Source of the DNA: an uncultured Clostridia bacterium
GTDB lineage: Bacteria > Bacillota > Clostridia > Oscillospirales > Oscillospiraceae
Length of the DNA stretch: 7,956 nucleotides
Assembly (NCBI GenBank): GCA_937894515.1
Contig: CALCRH010000357.1
Coordinates: forward strand, 1 to 7,956
Reading direction: 5' to 3'
A program made the position numbers and the translations under genes. How positions within the stretch are numbered: the first letter of the stretch is position 1; each line of letters starts with the position of its first letter. A model generated the notes under the pieces. That model was not told the DNA's origin. It worked only from the letters and a program-made list of their open reading frames with translations, and made no database searches. This document shows, one piece after another, positions 1-4,972 of the stretch.

Positions 1-1
1 C

Positions 2-1537
2 AAATGGGGCGGTTCAGACTGGGTGAGAGTTGCGGGAACCAATGCAACAGATTTGTCTGTAAAGGCATCTCTTTCTTCTTCCTCATCGTATGAAGGAACA
101 AGCACACTCGGTTTTATTCGTGTTCCCGATAATTCAGGAAGCGGTAAAAATGTAATGCACTTCAAGATGACTACGCAGTGGGTAACGGATGATACTCGCA
201 CAAGTGAAAGCACATGGATCGACATTCCGATTGTAAAACCCGATGTTGAGCTTTACGATATGTACTTTGTCAACAGCAGCGGATATGTAGTCGATCAATC
301 CAATCTAACAGTCGGAGAAACCGTAAATGTGCGCCATGTGTATAAGAACAATACGGACTGCCCGTTGTTTGTATGCGGCTATAAGGATGACGGAACGCAG
401 ATTCCGGGCGTATATAAGATTCCGGCAAACAGTACGATTACCGTAGCTGCCGGAACGATGGTCGTTCCGAACAAGAGAACCTTCAGCTTGTGGGGCGGTG
501 TATATCTGGAGGGTGCGGGAATTCGCAATACTTCATGGGAGACAGACGGATTAAATAACTGTTGGACACTGATCTGTAAATCACAATGCCCGATTACGAT
601 TGTTTCGATTGCCCCAAACGCAAGTTATCGGGAAAACACTGATGTTATCTCCAGCTTCCGTGTATATAACGGATGCGGCGAGGATTACACAAGTTCTAAT
701 GACTTGAAGGTGCGTTTTACCGTTAAGAAATCTAACGGAACGCAAATCTATACCGGCAGTAAGAATGTGGTCGTCCCGGCAAACGACAGTAACCTTGTCT
801 ATTTCCGTTGGCGTGTCCCGACAGGGCTGAATGGAGCCAATGTAACCGTAAAGGCAGAGGTACTGGAAAACGGCACATCTTACGATTATGTCAGCAATTC
901 CAGAAGCACGATTCCATACTACTATTACACTACGCCGGACACGAAGTATGAAGAAAAAGCACCGAGTGGCTTCAAAGCCCCGTCACAGCCGAGCGCAACA
1001 TCCGATTATGCGACATGGTCTGAATATATTTATCAGAACGGTTCGTTTGTGCTGAAATCATACGGAATCGGGTTGGCGGCGAACTCAAGTGTATCGCTGA
1101 CACCGGCAAGCGGAAACAGCGCTGTGAAGGATTCAAGCGGAAAGTGGACAATGAAATCCGGGTATGGCGTTTGGCTTGAAACGGCAAATAATATAAGTAC
1201 CGTTTCCGGCTATCTGATTCCATCCTCAAACGATGTGACGAAAGCACAGTATGTCTATGCGCTGTTCCCGGAATACAACTATCAATACGGTGCAAATCTC
1301 TCACATACGCTCTATCAGTCTGAGGGCATTTGGTATTTCAATGTTCCGAACTCTGCAAAAACAAATCTGGAGTACCACTTTACGCCTCTGTATTATCCTG
1401 ACGGAAAATATGTCGTTAAAGTCATAAAGAGCGATGTGTGGACTCCGGCAGGAATGCTTCAGGCGGCAGAAACCACCAAACCGATTACCATCTCCGGCAA
1501 TGCCTATGACGATTGGTATGTCGGGAGACGAACATAA
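2..1537 (+). CDS. Large secreted/surface protein with CARDB-like beta-sandwich repeats, 5' end outside the window
   Basis: The reading frame is open from the first bases, so the true start lies upstream; the GTG at 23 has no ribosome binding site and is not credible as a start. The visible 511 residues are rich in Ser, Thr, Asn, Tyr and Val, with alternating hydrophobic strands. Two consecutive segments (about residues 75-195 and 196-300 of the fragment) have the pattern of CARDB/Ig-like adhesion modules: an opening such as VKPDVELYDMYFVNSSG, then TVGETVNVRHVYKNN. The C-terminal part (about 340-511) is aromatic-rich and ends in DDWYVGRRT. There is no LPXTG motif, hydrophobic C-terminal tail or cell-wall repeat, so this chain alone shows no anchor. 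The next gene, 14 bases downstream, encodes a tiny membrane peptide. The general class (extracellular beta-sandwich protein carried by a mobile element) is fairly safe. The ligand and exact family are unknown. Confidence 0.7.
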   Translation, partial: KWGGSDWVRVAGTNATDLSVKASLSSSSSYEGTSTLGFIRVPDNSGSGKNVMHFKMTTQWVTDDTRTSESTWIDIPIVKPDVELYDMYFVNSSGYVVDQSNLTVGETVNVRHVYKNNTDCPLFVCGYKDDGTQIPGVYKIPANSTITVAAGTMVVPNKRTFSLWGGVYLEGAGIRNTSWETDGLNNCWTLICKSQCPITIVSIAPNASYRENTDVISSFRVYNGCGEDYTSSNDLKVRFTVKKSNGTQIYTGSKNVVVPANDSNLVYFRWRVPTGLNGANVTVKAEVLENGTSYDYVSNSRSTIPYYYYTTPDTKYEEKAPSGFKAPSQPSATSDYATWSEYIYQNGSFVLKSYGIGLAANSSVSLTPASGNSAVKDSSGKWTMKSGYGVWLETANNISTVSGYLIPSSNDVTKAQYVYALFPEYNYQYGANLSHTLYQSEGIWYFNVPNSAKTNLEYHFTPLYYPDGKYVVKVIKSDVWTPAGMLQAAETTKPITISGNAYDDWYVGRRT

Positions 1538-1543
1538 AGGAGG
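1536..1543 (+). promoter_or_regulatory. Ribosome binding site for the 27-residue membrane peptide
   Basis: AAAGGAGG is a near-perfect Shine-Dalgarno sequence 8 bases before the ATG at 1552. It overlaps the stop codon of the upstream surface-protein gene (TAA at 1535-1537), so the two are probably translationally coupled. This site is the main reason to accept such a short gene. Confidence 0.8.
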
Positions 1544-1551
1544 TTGAGCAG

Positions 1552-1635
1552 ATGAAGACATTTATCGTCATTGCGCTTGTCGTCTTTATTGTCGGCGGCG
1601 TTATTTTTCTCAATGTGAGAAACAGAAAAAAGTAA
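1552..1635 (+). CDS. 27-residue single-span membrane peptide
   Basis: The gene encodes 27 residues: MKTF, a continuous hydrophobic stretch at about residues 4-20 (Ile, Val, Leu, Phe, Ala and a Gly-Gly pair), then the basic tail NVRNRKK. A strong AAAGGAGG lies 8 bases upstream and two stop codons in a row (TAATAA) follow. By the positive-inside rule the basic tail should face the cytoplasm with the N-terminus outside. It starts 14 bases after the surface-protein stop and is very likely co-transcribed with it. Hydrophobic span plus basic tail resembles the last part of a sortase-type anchor, but no LPXTG is present and the frame differs from the upstream gene. A separate small membrane protein, perhaps a partner of the surface protein, is the simplest reading. 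No family is recognised. Confidence 0.6.
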   Translation: MKTFIVIALVVFIVGGVIFLNVRNRKK

Positions 1636-1645
1636 TAAGGAAAAC

Positions 1646-1675
1646 GAGGGCGGCATCGAAAACGGTGCCGTCCTC
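1646..1675 (+). other. 13-bp hairpin with AAAA loop, possible attenuator or processing site
   Basis: The arms at 1646-1658 and 1663-1675 pair over all 13 positions (two of them G-U in RNA) around an AAAA loop. No T-run follows on the + strand; the sequence goes straight to the ribosome binding site of the gene at 1696. It is therefore not a standard intrinsic terminator in the forward direction. On the opposite strand the hairpin is followed by a short T-rich tail (GTTTTCC), so it could weakly stop antisense transcription. It may separate the surface-protein unit from the accessory operon by partial termination or RNA processing (inference). Confidence 0.6.
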
Positions 1676-1695
1676 AGTTGTGAAAGGAGAAGTCA

Positions 1696-2313
1696 ATGGA
1701 AGAAAAAAGAATGGTCGGTGATTACACGGTCCTTCATTCCATTCATATAGGTCAAAAAGAGGTCGTCTTGGGTGAGAATACCAAAGCGGCAAAGGGAGAA
1801 CGGTATCTCTGCTGTTATTCCGAGCAGGCGTTGGTGTTTGAAAAACTCACGGACGGTCTTGTGAGCGACGGATACGCCGAAATTATGAAGGTGTTTGCCG
1901 AGCGTGTCGCAGAAGCGGCGGGCGAAATGCTTGAAGAAATCGACCGTGAAGAAAAAGAAGTCGGAACAAACGACGAGATTCTCAAAAGTGGATGCGAGCC
2001 GTTTACCTATGAGGACAATCTGACAAATAAGGTGGTTGTCATTCGAGGGGATGTGTTGCGTCCTGAGTATCAGCGGGCAACCCGTCAGCTTATGCTCTGC
2101 GTCGGCGGCTTCGGCGCACAGCCGAATTCGAGAGGAAGAACCTGTTACTGCATTTCTCTTTACGACTGTCATGAGTCGTCTTTTTATCGGCAGGATATTC
2201 TCGGAACAGTCGATCCCGACAAGCTGCCAGATTGGGCAAAGAATGGCTTGCAGAAAGCCATTGAACAGAATGAAAAGAATAAGAAACCGAAAGAAAGGAG
2301 CGAAGCAAGATGA
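1696..2313 (+). CDS. Conserved accessory protein of conjugative elements, unknown function (205 aa)
   Basis: AAAGGAG at 1683-1689 is 6 bases before the ATG. The N-terminal part (residues 5-35) reads GDYTVLHSIHIGQKEVVLGEN. A charged helical middle (about 60-95) follows, rich in Glu and Lys. The best-conserved-looking part is residues 111-185, with VVVIRGDVLRPEYQRA, the Gly/Arg-rich GGFGAQPNSRGRTCYC, and RQDILGTVDPDKLPDWA. From memory this arrangement recurs in accessory proteins of Tn1549-like elements, both free-standing and inside large polyvalent proteins, but no biochemical role is known to me. There is no signal peptide or membrane span, so it should be cytoplasmic. The stop overlaps the next start (ATGA). 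The gene is first in the accessory operon and follows the 1646-1675 hairpin. Confidence 0.75.
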   Translation: MEEKRMVGDYTVLHSIHIGQKEVVLGENTKAAKGERYLCCYSEQALVFEKLTDGLVSDGYAEIMKVFAERVAEAAGEMLEEIDREEKEVGTNDEILKSGCEPFTYEDNLTNKVVVIRGDVLRPEYQRATRQLMLCVGGFGAQPNSRGRTCYCISLYDCHESSFYRQDILGTVDPDKLPDWAKNGLQKAIEQNEKNKKPKERSEAR

Positions 2314-3416
2314 ACAGGATTATTATTCCCGATGACATCAGCCGAAACAAACGAGAAGACGGCGTTCTTGAAATCTATGTAAAAAATCAACTTGCGGCTA
2401 CGGTTACTGATGGTACAGACACCTTTGATTTTGCAAGTGAAGTGCTTGAGAACATGGGCTACATAATCAAAGAAGACTATTATGAACGCCGTGCAACCAC
2501 AGAGGCAGAGGATAAATATACCTTTTCGCAAAGCTCGCAGATTGCGGCGCAGACCGGACTGATTGGCTATCTCCGCGCGGATATGGACACAGACGGAAAC
2601 GGCTTTTTCAGTTTGTGGAACGGTTGGAATGACCGTCTGAAAACACAGGAGTTCAAGGACGAGCTTGATGCGGTCATCAATTCATTGCGTGAAGAAGGCG
2701 ACATTCTCCATAACCGCAAAGCTCTTGCCGGGTATTGCTATTCTAACCCACAGGCAAGAATGGATACGGATATGGAGTATTACGGTGTCCGAGTCGATAC
2801 AGAGAAATATGCCTATCTTTTACGCCTATGTCCCAATAAGGGTGAATACAACCTTTACTGCCATTGCTATGTTAAGGAATGGCTGGATAAGCACATGAAG
2901 CAGGCAGAACGAGGCATTCGTTTCATTACTCCGAATTATGAGGAAAGGTTCAGAATCCCCGATGGCGACAAAATCCGTATCACGCTGGATGACGGCTCTT
3001 ATATTGACGAGGTTTGCCGATATGTGGACGACTATCACGTCGAAGTCGGCAGAAACCTTTACCACATCTGCGAATTTGCCGAGCGTATGGAAGCAAACGG
3101 CAATAAGGTAATTCCACTTCGTTCCTCTTTGCCGGAGCGTTGTTATACCGTTCATGCAGAAACCGGCGAAATGATTATCGTCAAGAAGGGCGAATCGGGG
3201 TATTATCCCTCTGACTTGGATAGTAAGGATGCCAGCTTCAGCCGGATGATTGCAACGGAAAACAATCAAAAACTCGGTGTTACGAAAACACAGGAGGAAT
3301 GTATGTCGGCAGGTTCTATGTTCGGATGGGATGTTCCCGGCGCAGATCCCGCCAATTACGATGCTAACGGCAGATTTTCTCCGAGCAAAATGAAAGACAG
3401 AGGTGATGCGAGATGA
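2310..3416 (+). CDS. Conserved multi-module accessory protein of conjugative elements, unknown function (368 aa)
   Basis: The ATG overlaps the previous stop as ATGA, with AAAGGAG at 2294-2300. Two regions can be made out. Residues about 70-210 contain TFSQSSQIAAQTGLIGYLRAD, FSLWNGWNDRLKTQEFKDEL and YGVRVDTEKYAYLLRLCPNK, followed by YNLYCHCYVKEWLDKH. Residues about 220-360 contain DGDKIRITLDDGS, the strongly conserved-looking YHVEVGRNLYHICEFAERME, VIPLRSSLPERCYTV, and the tail AGSMFGWDVPGADP. I recall closely similar blocks in large accessory proteins of Firmicutes ICEs, sometimes fused to other modules. No catalytic motif is obvious; the Cys and His in LYCHCYVKEW could bind metal, but this is weak. 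It ends in RGDAR, the translation of the next gene's ribosome binding site. Probably cytoplasmic; function unknown. Confidence 0.75.
   Translation: MNRIIIPDDISRNKREDGVLEIYVKNQLAATVTDGTDTFDFASEVLENMGYIIKEDYYERRATTEAEDKYTFSQSSQIAAQTGLIGYLRADMDTDGNGFFSLWNGWNDRLKTQEFKDELDAVINSLREEGDILHNRKALAGYCYSNPQARMDTDMEYYGVRVDTEKYAYLLRLCPNKGEYNLYCHCYVKEWLDKHMKQAERGIRFITPNYEERFRIPDGDKIRITLDDGSYIDEVCRYVDDYHVEVGRNLYHICEFAERMEANGNKVIPLRSSLPERCYTVHAETGEMIIVKKGESGYYPSDLDSKDASFSRMIATENNQKLGVTKTQEECMSAGSMFGWDVPGADPANYDANGRFSPSKMKDRGDAR
3400..3416 (+). promoter_or_regulatory. Ribosome binding site/ATGA junction, copy 1
   Basis: GAGGTGAT (complementary to the 16S rRNA 3' end) is 5 bases before the ATG at 3413, which overlaps the TGA stop of the preceding gene. 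The 17-base junction differs at one position from the one at 3594-3610 and forces the C-terminal residues RGDAR on the upstream protein. Confidence 0.75.
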
Positions 3417-3610
3417 AGTATGTTTGCAATGTGAAAGAGATTTCCTATGGAACGATTGAAGTTGAAGCAAACAGCCGCCAAGAAGCACAGGACAAGGCGG
3501 AAGCTCAATATCAAAACGGCAACACCATTTGGTCAAGCGGCGAATATGAAATTGAAGCCGAAGAACCGAAAACAACGGATAAAAAGTTTGAACGAGGTGA
3601 TGCCAGATGA
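3413..3610 (+). CDS. DpnD/PcfM-like small protein (65 aa)
   Basis: A 65-residue acidic protein: an N-terminal strand (KYVCNVKEISYGTIEVEA), a helix NSRQEAQDKAEAQYQNGN, then IWSSGEYEIEAEE. The pattern of strand, 'VEANSxxEAxxKAExxYxxG' helix and short final strand is that of the small DpnD/PcfM family, named from a Streptococcus DpnII-locus gene and the pCF10 conjugation gene pcfM; the molecular role is not established. It starts by ATGA overlap with the preceding gene behind GAGGTGAT (5-base spacing) and ends by ATGA overlap with the zinc ribbon gene. The last residues ERGDAR come from the next ribosome binding site. The family assignment is by remembered motif only. Confidence 0.7.
   Translation: MKYVCNVKEISYGTIEVEANSRQEAQDKAEAQYQNGNTIWSSGEYEIEAEEPKTTDKKFERGDAR
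3594..3610 (+). promoter_or_regulatory. Ribosome binding site/ATGA junction, copy 2
   Basis: The same arrangement as at 3400-3416: GAGGTGAT, 5-base spacer, then ATGA joining stop and start. One base differs (G to C in the spacer). It sets the start of the 48-residue zinc ribbon gene at 3607. Confidence 0.75.
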
Positions 3611-3753
3611 GTGAACGCTGTGTATGTTGCGGGGCTGAAATCCCCGAAGGCAGACAGGTCTGTCCGACTTGTGAAGCAGAAGCAAACAGATGGCATATCC
3701 CGAAAGAGTTTCTCATAAAAGGCGGTGAAGATGATGGCGATCAAAGAGACTGA
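3607..3753 (+). CDS. Small zinc-ribbon protein (48 aa)
   Basis: A short gene starting by ATGA overlap behind a strong GAGGTGAT. Residues 5-22 carry Cys5, Cys7, Cys8, Cys19 and Cys22: CVCCG, a ten-residue EIPEGRQV-containing loop, then CPTC. CxxCG...CPxC is the pattern of a zinc ribbon with two knuckles, so one zinc ion with four Cys ligands (5, 8, 19 and 22) is expected. The tail (RWHIPKEFLIKGGEDDGDQRD) is polar, and its last codons overlap the next gene by 23 bases. Very similar mini-proteins with 'IPEGRQVCP' occur, as I recall, in ICE accessory regions. Possible roles are nucleic-acid or protein binding; the partner is unknown. Confidence 0.75.
   Translation: MSERCVCCGAEIPEGRQVCPTCEAEANRWHIPKEFLIKGGEDDGDQRD
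3718..3728 (+). promoter_or_regulatory. Ribosome binding site that decides the start at 3731/3734
   Basis: AAAGGCGGTGA is an extended Shine-Dalgarno match with one mismatch. It lies inside the zinc ribbon gene. It covers the in-frame GTG at 3725, which therefore cannot be the start; the ATGs at 3731 and 3734 are 5 and 8 bases past the AGGCGG core. Confidence 0.65.
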
Positions 3754-4291
3754 CCATGTGATTTGGTCTGACTATTATCTCGACCTTGAGGACTGGCGTG
3801 AATCCCTTGAAGAACTCTATCCCGACTATCCCGAAGATGAGTTATACGAAAAGATGGTTGATTCCAACGCCGTAAACCTTGATGATGAACGCTACAATCT
3901 GGATATTCCGATGAACCGTACAATCATCGTTATCGGTGATCTCGGCTTATGGAACGGCAGACGGATGGGCTATAAGGAAATCGAAAGCGGAAACATCAAA
4001 GACTGCCTTTATTCCGACACAGTCTATACGACTTGGTTTGTGGACAAAGACGGAGATTTTCGCTGTGAAGCCATCCATCATGACGGCACAAACTATTATC
4101 GCTATCGTGTCTATAAGAAAGATGCTACCGACGAGCAAATCGAGGATTTGCAGGATAAGCTCTACTATGGAAGAGCAACCGAAGCGGACATTCTTGCTGT
4201 TACCGACCGGCTCGGTGATGAAATCGGCAAGGTGTATGGCTGGACTTTCCCCGAAACAACGAGAAAACCTGTGGAGGTGGGAGCAAGATGA
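3731..4291 (+). CDS. Conserved accessory protein of conjugative elements, unknown function (about 186 aa)
   Basis: I chose the ATG at 3731; 3734 fits as well and changes one residue. The first 23 bases overlap the zinc ribbon gene. The protein is acidic and aromatic-rich. Residues 10-60 include IWSDYYLDLEDWRESLEELYPD and VNLDDERYNLDI. The central block has IIVIGDLGLWNGRRMGYKEI, then GNIKDCLYSDTVYTTWFVD and EAIHHDGTNYYRYRVYKK. The C-terminal part has ATEADILAVTDRLGDEIGKVYGW. I remember this block, particularly the LGLWNGRRMGYKEI segment and the HHDGTN motif, as recurring in Firmicutes mobile-element proteins, but I know no assigned function. HHDGTN might suggest metal or phosphate chemistry; this is speculation. 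It ends in ATGA overlap with the next gene. Confidence 0.75.
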   Translation: MMAIKETDHVIWSDYYLDLEDWRESLEELYPDYPEDELYEKMVDSNAVNLDDERYNLDIPMNRTIIVIGDLGLWNGRRMGYKEIESGNIKDCLYSDTVYTTWFVDKDGDFRCEAIHHDGTNYYRYRVYKKDATDEQIEDLQDKLYYGRATEADILAVTDRLGDEIGKVYGWTFPETTRKPVEVGAR

Positions 4292-4656
4292 GTGGATTCA
4301 AAGCAGATGTAAATACCGAAATCTTTGAGGATATTACGCTTTTCGGGCAGCCGATGCTTTTCACAGACCTTCGTTGCGACAGGGACACACTTCCCAAAGG
4401 AATGTATATGTACGAGGTCAGACACGACGATGACGGTCGTGGTGATCCGTGTGAAATTGCCAACTGGATTATGGTCAATCATTGGGGTACGGTTATCTCA
4501 AACCGCCCTGTGCAGTTCAACGAGCAAACACCAAGCGGAAAACCGTATCGCCTTATTGATTCGGAAGCCGACTGGAACTACGAAGGAACAACGCAAACCC
4601 TAAAAGAGTATATGGAGCGTCATCCTCCTGTCAAAGAAAGAGAGGTAGAACGATGA
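4288..4656 (+). CDS. Probable LPD28-type accessory protein (122 aa)
   Basis: The start overlaps the previous stop (ATGA) with GGAGGTG at 4273-4279, 8 bases upstream. The pattern is that of the large-polyvalent-protein-associated domain I know as LPD28: FEDITLFGQPMLFTDLRCDR, then LPKGMYMYEVRHDDDGRGDP, and WIMVNHWGTVIS. These modules occur free-standing and inside giant proteins of conjugative elements and phages. The 122-residue length is right for a single module. No catalytic residues are known for it, although the conserved RHDDDGRGDP and VNHWGT segments look like a binding surface. The domain name is given from memory; that this is a conserved ICE accessory protein is more secure than the name. 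Confidence 0.65.
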   Translation: MSGFKADVNTEIFEDITLFGQPMLFTDLRCDRDTLPKGMYMYEVRHDDDGRGDPCEIANWIMVNHWGTVISNRPVQFNEQTPSGKPYRLIDSEADWNYEGTTQTLKEYMERHPPVKEREVER

Positions 4657-4955
4657 CTACTATTGATACAAGAATCGAACGATATTTGAAAAACAATCAT
4701 GTCGGAGTTGTAAATGCAATTCACAGCAAAGATTTGGCGGCTGAGTTTATGATTACTCAGAGAAGGTTGAGAACTATCATCAATAATCTTCGCCGCAACG
4801 GTGTTGCGATTTGTTCCAACGACAAAGGGTATTTTTACGCAAGTTGTCAGCGTGAAATTGAAGAAACCATTGGCAGATTAAGTGGTTATGTTTCCGCTAT
4901 TTCTCATTCGAGAACCGGCTTACTGTGTTCGTTCTCAGCAGATAATGCAAATTAA
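4653..4955 (+). CDS. Winged-helix DNA-binding protein (100 aa)
   Basis: The ATG overlaps the previous stop (ATGA) behind GAGGT at 4642-4646. Residues 1-22 form a lead-in (IERYLKNNHVGVVNAIHS). Residues about 25-50 have helix-turn-helix spacing: KDLAAEFMITQRRLRTIINN, with the recognition helix around RRLRTIINNLRRNG. Residues 51-63 (VAICSNDKGYFYA) are a typical beta wing with a tight NDKG turn. A further helix (REIEETIGRLSGYVSAI) follows and could serve in dimer formation. This is a winged-helix domain of the kind seen in small ICE regulators and replication-initiator-like proteins. It is the last gene of the accessory operon and ends 17 bases before the giant gene, so control of this block is a reasonable guess. 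Target sites are not visible. Confidence 0.75.
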   Translation: MTTIDTRIERYLKNNHVGVVNAIHSKDLAAEFMITQRRLRTIINNLRRNGVAICSNDKGYFYASCQREIEETIGRLSGYVSAISHSRTGLLCSFSADNAN

Positions 4956-4963
4956 AAAGGAGG
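4956..4963 (+). promoter_or_regulatory. Ribosome binding site of the giant gene
   Basis: AAAGGAGG ends 9 bases before the ATG at 4973 and begins one base after the upstream stop (TAA 4953-4955). It fixes the start of the giant gene, for which no other in-frame ATG or GTG upstream is as well placed. Confidence 0.8.
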
Positions 4964-4972
4964 TTGACACAA

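Noticed and set aside
2036..2335. 99-codon + strand frame overlapping the end of the 205-residue gene
   Set aside because: The start has no suitable Shine-Dalgarno sequence, and the translation is Ser/Arg-rich without family features.
3630..3646. Short hairpin CGGGG/CCCCG with a 7-base loop
   Set aside because: Only five pairs, inside the zinc ribbon gene, no T-run; likely to be chance.
2826..3716. 296-codon open frame on the minus strand
   Set aside because: It runs antisense across three well-supported + strand genes with good ribosome binding sites; its translation has no recognisable motif.
3608..3730. Gap between the 65-residue gene and the 186-residue gene as non-coding DNA
   Set aside because: It is filled by the 48-residue zinc ribbon gene (3607-3753).
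3936..4328. 130-codon + strand frame overlapping the 186-residue gene
   Set aside because: No ribosome binding site before its ATG, and the translation is low in structure compared with the conserved frame it shadows. Unlike tnpV it matches no family.
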